This document shows positions 12,801 through 26,500 of a stretch of 64,000 nucleotides of DNA, one piece after another. Each line of letters begins with the position of its first letter. Position 1 is the first letter of the stretch. The notes under the pieces were generated by a model that was not told where the DNA came from, did not search any database, and saw nothing but the letters and a program-made list of their open reading frames with translations. The translations under genes were made by a program, and so were the position numbers. The DNA comes from Cheiracanthium punctorium. Lineage: Eukaryota > Arthropoda > Arachnida > Araneae > Cheiracanthiidae. The stretch is from positions 62,001 to 126,000 of the forward strand of contig JAWZYV010013174.1 of NCBI GenBank assembly GCA_038373885.1. The letters run 5' to 3'.

Positions 12801-15800
12801 CTTTATCTATTAAATGTGTTAACATGCTTGTTTTTTGTTAGAACATTATTTAGTTACTGCTTTATTCAAAAGATTATATTTTACGACCATTCAAAATAAT
12901 GCAGTGCAGACCATCGACCTAGACTTTTATTCCTTAAATATTGATAAATACAATAAATTACAGAGTTACATGAAAAAGGTATTTTATGGCATCAATTAAA
13001 ATTTTTAAGAGATTAAAAGAAAATAAATACAAAATTTAATTTTTTATATATTTCTCTTACAAAAATATTTGCAATTAGTAAAATATGCCATATATCAACC
13101 AGGCAATGTACTAAGTTTCAGCCTTTCAGAAAAATTGTCTCCTAAAAATTTTCCCCCCTCATTTCTATCCCTTTGTCTTTTTGATGATGTTATCTGATTA
13201 TACCTTATCGCTGTTGACATTTTTTTAGATCAAGCAATACTTTCAATAATATAAATGAAAATAAAGCCTTTGTCTCTCTTTTAGAAGATAATACTACTTA
13301 GAAATTATGAAGGAAAAATGTAGATGTATGCTTCATGATTGATATTCATTGACTCTTTTTTACTTAACGGTGTAGTTCGAAAAAATCATGTGATTCTGGT
13401 AAATAAGTACAAATAAACTAATTATGTCAGGCACTCAAAATTTTGAGAAAGTCTCTTTACAAGGTGTACTACATCCTGAAATAAACAATAAACCTGTATC
13501 AGTTACAAAACATTTAGAAAAAATTCTTAAAATTTGAAAATTTTGCAAAACGTGCCACGCTTAGAAAAGTTTTGCTGTGCAGTTCCATGTTAAAGAATTT
13601 TTTCTGAAAGTTTCACAAAAGGCACAGTTTTTCGCTTATTACAGTGTGTAATGCAGCTTATGAAGAACCATCCTGTATTTTTTCGAGACACTGGTGCTAC
13701 TGGTTTATTTCAGTTTGTGTATCAAGACCAAAAAACATGTTTTTTTGTTCGAACTACGGCCTTAATAAACAGGCATGCAGCAAACACCCACACACAATGT
13801 AGCAGAAACACTCACATCTATTTGTCTGTCAATCAATTTTTTTTCATAACACATATTAACAGTAATCAAACATAGACCATTTAGTCAGTCAAGATTCTTT
13901 TATAACAATGCCATTGAATTTGATAAAATTCTAAATTCTGTATCCAAACTTAAATGTTTGAAATTTTTATGATAAAATTTTTGTGGTTTTTAAAAAGCTT
14001 ATTTGTTGTATTTTATTGATATCCTTGAAATTATTGTGATAGCTAAAGCTTGTAATAAAAATTAGTTTTTTGTAAGATATGAAAAGCTCTAAATTCTAAA
14101 TTATTGTGTGTTACATTACTACAGCCTCATGATGTTTTAAAAAAGTGAATATTCAAACCACTTATATTATTTTTGAATTTGAGCTTATCAGTCTTTCAGT
14201 AAGTGGGTCTTATAAAATAACAAGCTTAAAAAGATATCTCCTTTTAAAAATGAATGTCTGATATCTATTACACATACAACATTTTTCTTCACTCACAAGT
14301 TTAAAAATGCGTGAAAGAGAATTAAAATCTTTACATTTAATTAAATGGTTTTTCAATTCTTTGTAAAAGCAAAAAATAAAAATAGTCTTTTGACTTTTAT
14401 TATTAATTTATTTAAAATTGATTATTATCTCTTTCTATTCTCAATATAATTTTATGTATTTATAGTGTTGACTCTAGATTAATTTGGCAGGGCGCAGCGC
14501 CCAGCGGCCTTTTTGTTATCTTTTTAGCGCCCGGCGGTCTTTTTGTTATCTTTTTAGCGCCCGGCGGCCCTTTTGTCGTCTTTTTAGCGCCGGGCGGCCC
14601 TATTTCTCTTCTTTATGCGCCCTCCTGCTTTTACATTTTTATTATTATTAGTAAACAACCAGCACTTTTTATTTCCTACATACCATTTGCGGCCCATCAC
14701 GATAATACGTTAATTAAAACGGTTTTACGATTGAGTACAATAATCCCATCATAAAAAATAGGTTCGACTGAAAACGACCCTTTCACAAAAACCGTCTATG
14801 AAATCCGATCTTTCCCACAAATGTAATTTATTAAAATGCTTTTTTCAAATATTCTACTCTTTCAGATCGAAATACTCCTACTGCCCTTTTCTTTGTTTTC
14901 TTTTGCGCGAGCCGTAACCCAAAAAGGCCCCTCTTGTATGTTTTGTTTTTGCTGACTCAAGCGAGAAGCCCGATCGGCATTTCACTTAGGAGTTGGGGGA
15001 AGAAAATACGGTTGGAAATTCAAAATTTTCTCAAGTTATCTAAAAATTTCTGATTCCATCTGTCAATCTTCAAATATCGGTGGCTACGTTTGATAAATAT
15101 GTAGTTGCGAATTATCAAACGATCATTATACCAGAGTTCGTCGCCAGCTGTATATAATTATTGCTCTTCTCGATGTCTTTAATCGTTTCGCAACACTAGC
15201 AAGTTCTCCCCCCCCCTAAACGATTTGCTCTTTTTAATCGGCTTTCTTAGTACATATTCGTAATGTATAACAGTTATTTACTAATCATATATAATTACAG
15301 ATGATACAGAAAGAATGCCTTAGCAAAACGACGTTTTGCGATTCGAAAATTCGCGGGATTTGCTTGTTTGTTACGGCAAGCCTAGACAAGGGATATCTTC
15401 TAAGGGGGGGTGCCTTGGTTGGTTGACTTTTTAAGGAGTTCTAATGTGTATTGACGCGTACATCTGGATGAAACCGACCAAAACTCCAGACCGACAGTCG
15501 CGCTGGCGGGGCCCGCCGAACGTGGGAACTTCAACACTTCAGCCGTGTACCATGTTCAGTGGCTTTATCTACTCAAATCCATCTGAAAATCGAGGTATTT
15601 GCGACGTTTTGGGAATACAGCAATTGAAACACATTATGCTTTTGCCAAAATCAGAGCATAATAATGATCTTTTGCTTTAGCAATGTAGTGCTAGGGTTAT
15701 TGGCGCCCGGTGCGGTCTTTCAGTTTGCCGCCCCATTCTTTCTAAGTTTCAGCATTCTGCCCCCATTTCGGCCCTTTAGTTTTCCACTTTATTATTTCTA

Positions 15801-16143
15801 AGTGTCCTGCCGGCCACCATGTTTGTTTTTTTGCCGCCGGGGCGGACCCCCCCCACTTATTACGCCACAGTTTTAATTACATAAAAGTGGAGTAAATGCA
15901 GAATTTAGTAAATCAGACTATTGACAAGATTTGGTATTCTAAATATTCATTCTATACACCTTCCGATTTTAAAATTCTCAACATTTTAATGAATGAAGAA
16001 AGGGAAAAAAAAATAATAATAAAAGCAAAAGAAAGCTAGTTCTGGAAAAGGATGTCTTCAGAAAACAAATTGTTTCATAAGTTAACAGCTAGGTTATTCA
16101 TAAAACAAACTGTCATCAATTTAAGCTTATTTTCAGTTCAAAA

Positions 16144-16175
<32 letters not shown>

Positions 16176-18589
16176 AAGAAAAAGAATTCTGCAAGGTTTA
16201 TTAATAGATAATTTGTTTAAGTACTTTCGGCACCAGGATGTTGATTATTTTAATTATATTAAGCTGATTAAAAACAGTTGATAGTTAAAATAAATATTGA
16301 TTAGTACTATTTTTATTTTAAAAAGATTAAAGCAAGGTTTAAGAAAGAAAATTTAGTGTTTTTAAAGAGACCTTTTTAAGTATGTTACAAGAAATTAAAA
16401 TAAAGCTTTATGAAAAATAAATTATTGAAAATATTTTAAACTTTATTTCATACATAGCTTTGGACAATTCTATGAGTTAAAAAAAAATATTAATTTTATA
16501 CCTGCTAAAAAACTTACATGTAGTATTTATTTTTATTTATTTTAAAGAAATAGTACTTTTTAAAAAACCTATATTCACTTTTCATGAATGAGCAAGCATT
16601 AAATTAGAAGTGAAAGAGGAATAACAAATATATTTCAGTGATTTGATTTGATATGGTGTTGTACATTCCAACAATAGGATGTATTACAAAATTTGCATGA
16701 CTATGTCATTTTTTCCAGCAATCTTCTGTGTTCTGAATTAAATTTCCCCAATTTCTGTAGTTATCAATTGATGGATGAGTTAAATTGTTTGATGCAATTT
16801 TAATAATGTCTAATAGTAATAAGGGTAACTTTGAAAATCTTTACTTGGTACTCCATTCAATAATTATTGCAAACAAAAGAATTTAAATAAAATTCTGATT
16901 TATATAATTTAATTTTATACATCCTGCATTGCAGAAATTTTATTACTTTTATTACATGCTAAACGCATCTACCCTAATCCACTTACACTGACAGTCCTTT
17001 TCTGTTTAAAAGTTTGTACCAATATAGGTGAAATATCATATATGAATGAGATTCAGTAATTGTGGTCCAGTAGTGATAGTGTGATAAAATGGAGGAACAA
17101 AAATTAACAGTCCCTCTGCCCTCCCCTACTGCCTAACAAATCATGTCTGGCTAAAAATTTCTGAAATCTTCTTCAATAAATGTACTATTCTTATAAATAA
17201 TAAACATGTATGTCACGTAATTTTGAGAAAAAAAATTAAGCAGAAAATTCAACATTACTTATATTAAAACTTCTTTATGCTAGAAGTTTTTTTTTAAATC
17301 AAAACTTCTAGTTATGTAGATTTAATTCACATATTTATGTCATGTTTAGACCAAAATATTATCAACAAATTATTTTTCCTATTTCGCTTACACTTACTTC
17401 TACTGGATATTTTCTCCAAAAGAAGGGGGGGGGGGAACTAAGACAAATTGGAAAAAATCTTACTATGCATATTTATTCCATTTTATCCATGTCACAGTCT
17501 AATTTTATTATATTATTTCTTTATTATAATCTTTTATATATTTCATATTTATAGTTCCAATTCTGAAAAGAATTTTACTATGTTTCTCCATCTTTTCCAA
17601 TGGACAAAAAGTTCTCAATGTAGAGACGGCTCAAGGTCAGTTGTTGAGTATTCATGGAATAAGATTTTTAAGCTTATCATGGGTCATTTTAGGTCATACA
17701 TACATATCTTCTGTATCAGTTATAGGTAAGCGAATTTTTAATTTCCTTTAAGTTGTTTAGAATCATTTTAACATGAATACAGTTTTTAAATATGAACCAG
17801 AAAATATACTTTAATAAAAAAAAATGTTTTAGAAATATGTGTATACTTCTTCTAAACTGCTATTAAAAGCAGGCTATGTTAAAATAGAGATTAAAATTAC
17901 TGATTTGTTATTTCTCATGAGTCATTATGGTCATCATTATAGATGAGAGTTAAAAAAATAATAAAAAGACATCAGTTTTTTAAAGAACCCCATTTGTATG
18001 GGTTTTTGGGGGTTTTATTAAAAAAAACCCAGAGCCATTTTTAGGGGTTTTTCTAAACTTTTTTTTTTAAAGTTTCAAAGCCGAGATTTACTATTTTATT
18101 TCATACTTTAGAATAAAATAATAAACTTGTATAATGTATTTAAATTTTAATATAAATTTATTGTATTAAAATAATAATAAACAGGTGCGGAAGAAGTTTA
18201 TTAATTAAACTATTTCATACTTTAATTATTGTGGAGGCCTAACAAAGGTTTAGAATCAGTTAAGTTACTATATACAAAAAATAAAAGAGCTTTCTTTAAT
18301 TATTCTGATTTATGAACCATTATTCGATCTGGAGTCCTAGTTCCTGCCAAACAGACTAAATGTAAGCCTTAATTTTAATGTATGTCTAGCCAAATTAAAA
18401 TCTGTGAGGTATAATACAGAAATTGCCTCCTGGATGGGGGAAGTGGTGGATTCAGGAGAGGCACTTGGGACTTCAGCCCCAACAAATACCTCATCAGGGA
18501 AAAATATGCTTTATTGTACATTTTGTTTAGGTCAAAAAAGTTTTTTTTTTGTTAGTTTAGCCCCTCTTAGAATTTTAATTTTTTAGGGT

Positions 18590-18620
<31 letters not shown>

Positions 18621-21600
18621 GTTATGCAGTGTGTTTCTAAAAGAATATCAGGGATTCAATGCTTTTTAGTATTTATGACATAAAACTTAAAATCATAATT
18701 GATACATGAAATGAAAGAGCAGCTCAAACAGTTCTGTTTGTTTCCAAATGCATGCGCTAGTAGCAAAAAGGTGACAAGTGAACAGAAAGCTTTTTGTGTT
18801 CAGCAGTTTGTAAAGACTCAATGTGTAGTTACTGTGCAACATGCATTCTGGATTAAGTTCATGTGTGATCCTCTAAGTGATAACATCTGTAGATGGTGTG
18901 ATCTGTTTGAAAATATCGACTGCCTTTGCAAAGGGAAGAGTACGGGACGACCAAGGGTTTCTGAAGAGAGTGATGTGTAGCCCGACGAAATCAGTTCAGA
19001 AGGCTATTCGCAAATTAGCAATTACAGTGATGACTGTTTGGAAAGTTTTATGGAAATGCTTACAATTACGTCCTTATCGTTTGCAGTGATTACAGGCTCT
19101 AAAACCTACAGATGATAGTTTACATGTCAACTTTGCTCATGTAATGTTGTTGCACGGCGATTTTCTGGAGCGTGTTGTTTTCAGGGATGAATCGACATTT
19201 CACATTAGCGGACTTGTGAACACTCACAATGTGCATGTCTGTGGCTCAGAAAATTCTTGCAAGAAGGTACAGACAAGGAGACTCCCCTAAATTTAATGTT
19301 TTTTTGCCATATCTTGACAGAAAGTTTATGAACCTTTTTTTGGTGAAGCAATTGTAATTGGTACTTCCTATCTTGATGTTCTACAACTATGGCTTTTCCC
19401 CCAATTGGTTGAAGACAAACCAAATAACTTCATTTGGTAGCAAGATGGTGCACTGCCTCACTGGCATAACAACGTATTCGATTGGTTGAACGTCACTGTA
19501 CCTGAATGCTGGATTGGCTGCAAAGGGCCAATGACAGCACTTGTTTTGCATGGCACCCACGCTCACTCGATTTCACATCATGTGATTTCTACCTGTGGAG
19601 GTTCATGAAGGATCGTGTGTATGTGCCTCCACTACCAGCTGACCTACCTGAACAAAGAAACAAGATTGAGGCAGCTGTTGCAACAAATACACCACAAACA
19701 CTAAACAGTGTTTGGGAAGAACTGGGCTATCAACTTGATGTGTGCCGTGTGATAAAAGGTGCTCCCATTGAACACTTGTAAGCTTGCATGTATAACTGTT
19801 TGAGTTGCTTTTTCCTTTCATGTATTAATTATGATTTTAAGCTTTACGTAATAAATACTATGAAGTGTTTAAACCCGATATTCATTTAGAAATGTCCTGT
19901 ACATTTTAATTGTGTCTAATTAGCTTTTTTTCCTTCTCTGTACGTTGTGGGTGGGGGTTAAAATAGGTAAAATAACTGAAAGAAAATGAAAGTTTTTTAT
20001 TTATTTTATTTTTTTAAACAGTGAATGGAGCACTTTTGCTTTTTAAGTGTGAAACACTGTAAATGGTAGATAGATGTCAAAACATTAACTTTAAATATCA
20101 CATGGAAATCACAAGGCGATTGCCTACTAACCCTATAGACTAACTGATATTGGACCATTGCATGTTTAGAACCTGTTTTCTTTTAATTGCACTAGCTTAG
20201 TTTGCCGGTGCAAAATTGACAGAAAGTTTAAATTGCTAAATTACCACCTTTCCAATGCCAATTCTGTACCAATAGTGCTCATGTTGGCCCATCACATACC
20301 TGATAGGGTTGCGTTTGCTGGATAGTTAAAGAGTGGTTTATTTACTGTATTGTTCCATTAGATTGCATTTATTTCTCTTTTGTATTTAACTGATAGTTTT
20401 ATATATTTTAAATGATCGAATAATGTTAAAAATAAGTTAAGTTCAAAAGTGGATTATTTTTGGGTAGTTGAGCAGGTTTTTTTATGTCTTTTTTTCCTGG
20501 ATATCTGGGCGGGTAATTAAACCTGTTACAGATAGACCATATGCACTAGTTGTTTTGCAGTAACTACTTCTTTAAAAAAAAAAAACAAAAAACCTCACAT
20601 TTATTTTGCTTTCAGATTTCTGAAACAAAAAACAAAATGAAATAATCCTGTATAATTTGATAAGATTAATTTTAGTACTCAGTGTATAACTTAACATTCA
20701 TAGTCCACTTCTTTTGTATCTTTTAGTTTTGAAGACACAAATTAAAAGATACAAATGAAACTTTTTCTATTAGTTGAAGTTTGGAATTTTTTTTTAGCAT
20801 AAAAATAAGTGCAATATATATATTAGGAAGTACCTGCTTTAAGTCTCAGTATTTCTTATGTCTAAGACGGTTTTGTGTTTAAGAAAATTTGATCTCCTAA
20901 CCCTACAAAAATGGTTTAAATGGGTTTTGCTGTTTTAATTTGTTTTTTCTTAAATATTGTTAAAAAATTCTTTTTTTAAAACTTTTGTTTTTTTATGATA
21001 TTTATATATTTTAAATTTGAATAGGAAACAGATTAGATGTTCTTGAAGATATGGATACGTTTGCTTTCCAAATGCTACTTCAGTCACCATTTTCTGTAGA
21101 TTCCTTTTTTCTCTTAAGGTATCTCAGCATTACTAAGTATATTCTAAAATGGCAGCAGTTTGATTTGTTTTATGTGTTTATTAAATAATTGTTTTATGAA
21201 ATTTCTTTCTTATAGTGGATTTTTGCTGGCATATTTGTTCTTAAAAGAGGCAAATAAAAAGAGTGGAAAAATAAGTTGGTTGTACTTTTATATCCACAGG
21301 ATATGGAGGTATTTTTTTCAAATTTTAATGCATATAATTATTAGTTTACATTATTAAAATAAAAAATTTTGATAAGAAGAAAGTAATAATTTCAGTGTTT
21401 GTTTTTAAATTTGTTTTGTTTATTGATAGCTAACTGTAGACCTGTTTTTCACATGGAAGGAATCAAATATTTTTAACTTCTATAAATGAAATTAGTTATG
21501 TGGTTGCGAATTCCCCAAAACAGCAAAATTATTTGACTTGTGACATAAACTTTGCATCACAAAACATGATGACATAAAAGACTATGCCAGCCTTACTTGA

Positions 21601-23516
21601 GATAGAAAAGAATGTAAAAAGTATTTTGCAAACAAATCTATTTCCTTTCACAATGGCTTATTTTTTTCAGAATAAAATTTCGTCTTTCATTTTGAATTTT
21701 TTAAACAATGTCACATGATGTGGGCAAGTACTTATTTTGTCTTAATTCGTAAAGTGTGAATGATGCATAATCGCGCTCATTCTGCAGAACATCTTAGTAA
21801 AATTTTACTTGCTAAAATATAGTTGATATCATAGATATAGAAATATCTACATGAAACTTCAATGTTTTATGTACTTTTTGGCTATTATGGCTGTTGTCAG
21901 AACAAATGCTTGTGTAGTGATTTTTGCATGAAGCCCATTCAATGAGCTTCCGATGCTATTTGAAATTTGTGGCATCAAAATGATGTCAAATTCTTTTACA
22001 ATTAGAGTTTAAAATAAATAACTAAGTTTATATTCTATTTATAATAATAGTTAGTATGGTATCAGAATCCATTACTTTGATTTAAGCTGTCAAATTCACT
22101 AATAATATGAAAACTGAAGTAATTTTTAGAGTTCTCAGTTTAAAAAATGAAAATACATATTGGGAAACAAATAGAACATTAATTCATTGGCGCTTTGAAA
22201 TTCTTGTAATTTTAATGTTGTTGTACCTATTTTGGAGTTTTCTCTTCACACATGTTGCAGCTCGTGATCTTTTTCAGTAGTGGGGCACAAAAAGAAAATG
22301 CCTGTTTAAATATGGAAAAAACATATACATGTAGACCACCCTATTCCCTATGCACACAGTTTAAGTATTTAAAATTTTTCAAACGGCAAATGATTATTAA
22401 AATTACTATACAACTTTTGCTGTGTTTTACCTAGTTATGTTGTTATTAAAAATAATTATGTCATTATTAAAAAGTTTGCTCTTTTACTATTCAAAAAGCT
22501 GTTTTCCTTCAATATGTTTAATTTTTCTTCAGTAATATTCTTTATAGCTGTTTGTTCATAATTTTTAAACAATCTAATTATTTTAAAATCAATATTAACA
22601 CTTAAAATACATTTACACAGTATTTTGTAAATCAGGGATAGAAAACAGTAAAAGACTACAAAGATTGGGCAAATAAAAAAAATATTTCCTACTGAGTGAA
22701 AAGTTCATCAATAGCTATCAATTAGCAAAATTTTTCCTTTCAGTTACGAAGAACATTATGCCAATGCCAGACAAGTCTATGTCCTAAAGGCAGTGCTTAG
22801 TGACCTGTTTTGAAGCCAAATTAATAGTGTGTCAATATGGCTTTTGTGTTAAATAACAAATATGCCAACACATTAAACAGAGAAAGGTGCCAAGTTCAAG
22901 GTAATGAAGCCTGTCGGCCATGCACGCTTTAGGTAGGGAAAAAACATAACTGGCCTTTTCTTGAGTGCTTTTTTTTAATGGATAGTATTAAAAGAGAATA
23001 AAATGCATGCATCTTTTCAATAAAGGTAAATTATTAAAAGAACTATGTTATATAATGGGAAGAAATTTTGATTGCTGAGGATTAGATGTTGGAACCAGGT
23101 CCTTTTGCCTCTAATGACAAACCACCACTGCTGTGGTGGTTTGTCCACAACTACCTAGAACTAAAAATGTCCCAACCTGTCCTAGAACTAAAAATTTTAA
23201 ATATGACTCACTTATTCGCTTTATTTTTTAACTTTATACTGAACTTAAAAAAGAATTCATTCAATTTAAATATTTTATGTTGAACTTAAGTAATTTATTT
23301 ATATTATTTTTACACAGGTTAACACCATCTTATTTGATTGTAGTATTTTTTTATATGCTAATCTTCAAATATCTTGGATCTGGTCCTTTCTGGCCTGACA
23401 ATAATTGTGATGCTAGCAGGAGTTCATGGTGGAAATATCTGCTGTATATAAATAATTTCATCCCCATCAATAATATGGTATTTATCTTTATAGCTTTTAC
23501 ATGTCTTATTTTACTA

Positions 23517-23557
<41 letters not shown>

Positions 23558-26500
23558 AGGGGTCCCAAAAACCCCGACTTAGGCTTTTATTCCATAAATG
23601 TTGATCACAGACATATACAATAAATTACAAAGTTACATATGAAAAAGCGCAGAATTTTATGCTACTGATTAAAATTTTCAGGACACTAAGTGTAAATAAA
23701 TACAAATTAAAATTTTTTTACTTAAACAGCAACACCTGTAATGTTCATATCTACTCTAAAAGTTGTTCTTCCGATAGGGTGATACGTACCCATCTTCATT
23801 TGTGTATGCTCCCTTCATTGGCATTAAAACTCAATTTTCTTTGTGAATGTTGTTAAGATCAATATTGAACGTTTTATTTTGACCATTTTTGTAATTGGAA
23901 GTATTCATCTAGGACTAACAGTTGCAAATACTACAGGTCAGTCAACTTAATCCTGGATACATTGTATACACATATTTGCATAGCTATTTAGATTTTTCCT
24001 TTTTAAAAATATATTTGAGTTTTTTTTTTTGCTCAGTTTATGTTACAAAAGTATGAGAACTTACTGTGTTGTATATTTTGTTTGAAGTAACAATTGAAAT
24101 TTTTTAATTGGGTGATTATAAAATGCAATGCTGAGTACAAATCATTGCACAACTAGAAGTCAAAGCCTATTGTGGAGGCAATTAAAATGGGTTCTAGAAA
24201 AATCATTTGATGAAAATATGTCTACTCTCAATCTATTTAATTTTCGTCTTCCTAAAATAAACGGCTTCATATTCAATTTTTATTATATATATCCAAATTG
24301 AATTTCATGCTCTTCTGGAAATGTGCGGCAACGTTTTGCATTCAAATGATTTCTTTTTGTGTAAACATTCTCTCTTATATCAATGTTTCATGCAGATATA
24401 TTATTTTAATGAAAAAAAAAAGTTATCTGGAAAAACTATTTGAAACAAATTGGAATTGCACCTTTCCCTTCAAAGCCTGATGACTGTGACTTCAATGGGA
24501 CATCATGTCACTTGCGGCATCTAATTTTGTCATGCAAATGATTGACTTTTTTTTACTCTTGGAAATAAAAATGGAGCTGAAAATAGCGAAAAATTGCTTC
24601 AAAATTAGGAAATGATGGATTTTCAGATTTTTTATAGTAGACAAGATTGTTTTCTATATTTTTATGCATAATTATAAAAATTTTCAAACGTATCTGTGCA
24701 AACGGAGTAGATGTTATTACGCTTTTTGTGTTTAACTTTTTCAGGCTTTTGGGAGTAATGGCAGTAAAAGTTTTATCTTGGAGTGGTTATCCGGAATTGT
24801 TATAGAATCATGGACCCCCACAAGGGTGGGACTGAGTGGACCCCTGGGTCAAGGGCCTGGCTCTAGGGGGGGGGGGCTCCGAGTCCATCACTACCCAGTT
24901 TCAATTTTTAATTACTATAATTAATGCAAACTGGAAAAATATTTTGAATGTACTTTTTATCCAAATAAATTTTAGATTTCAACTAATTTAAAATTTAAGA
25001 TAACACATTTATAATAAACTGTTTATCATAAAAGTTTAGTAAAATTGCCATTATATGAATTTTGCAAACTTGTATGTGTATTATCCAGGGCCAGAAAAAT
25101 CTATTTCCCGACATGCCCAGGACATGTAACATTTTCAGCGGGCATGTATTTTTTATTGCCACATGCCCGATAGGGCATGTAAAAAAATTGACTGAAGAGA
25201 TTCATAAATTACTTTAAAAAATATACAAATAATTAACAAAATTATAAATATATTTTTTAAAACCATCGATTTTTCCAAATTTGATATCGAAAAAAGAAAT
25301 TTCCATTTTTACTTCAGTGATGCTGCTGGGACATTGATAATGTCCCAGCAGCAATCTCAATACCTAAACTGTAGTGTAAACAGAATGCAGAATCCCAACA
25401 ATAGTTACTTTACAGTACAATAAAATGTAGTAATATTTTTCAGCATGCAAACTTTCGGTTCAAGCATGTATTTATTTTAGGTTACATACCTGGTCGGGCA
25501 TGTAAATTTTTGGAGCTTTTTCTGCCCCTGGTATTATCTCCATCCTCTTCCTGCCAGGCCCACCGAGAGAGAGGGAGAGGAACCCCCCAGGCCCGGGATT
25601 TAGGGGGGGGGGCATAACTGAATGGAAATTTTATCATGCATGAGGCTTCGTTTTAAATAAGTCAAATGTAACCAGAACTTGTAATCCTAAAGCTTAGCTT
25701 TATTAGTATGAATACATTCATATCGCACTTAACTCTTGTCATTTTTGCCATTTTTAAGTGATGTGATTTTACAAATAATGTTTAATTTGGACTTATGAAA
25801 TACTTACTTATGGAATAGTTATTTCCCATATTTCCAGGTTAAATTACATTCTAAAAAAAGTGTGGGTAAGAAATAACAACAGTGCAATTTTGAGGCAGCA
25901 CATGGCTGAAAAAAAAGGAGGTGGGGGTGGGGCTAGTCTGATCCTGGGTCCATGGCTCATAATCGAATGTGGGGGCCACTTATAGAATCAGTGAGCCAGA
26001 TATCAGCATAATATATAATAGGATGATTCAGAGTCCTAAGCACAGGCGATACAATAATACATGACTTTAAAGGTTTTTACTGAAACAAAACAGTTATAAT
26101 CTGCTAATACAAATACTCCAAAAAATTGATTTAGTTCCTAGCTTGTACAAGGGTCTTTCTGAAAGTGAGTTTCATCATTTTTTTTTTTTACCACAGACAA
26201 TTTATTGATTAAAAAAAAAACAAAAAACCTACACCCTGGTCTCATGAACTATAAAACTTGCACTGTTTTTCCACATAGTCACCTCCAATGCTGCCACTAG
26301 AGTTTACATCACCTGCGACAAAACTTAAATTTTAGCATCCCCCTCAGCACGGCATCCGGAGCAAACTTTAATTATGGAGCCCCTTTCTTTGGAACTATAA
26401 AAGATTTTAACTCCCCTCTATATGGCACCTGCTTTTCCCGCTCTAGTTGTAGTCCTGGTCGCCTGTGATAGTGAGACATCGACGTAGCTTGCAATGAGTT

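Larger units (their letters stand above)
14465..15872. repeat. GC-rich inserted block in intron 5
   Basis: GCGCCCGGCGGCC-type words occur at both ends (14,490-14,625 and 15,700-15,850), with a distinctly more GC-rich interior than the flanking intron. It looks like an inserted element, but no clean terminal repeats or target duplication were seen. It carries a SINE fragment at 15396-15510. Confidence 0.4.

Noticed and set aside
15444..15680. 78-residue open frame in intron 5 (GC-rich, Met start)
   Set aside because: Its first part is the reverse complement of a SINE body; no domain and no splice context.
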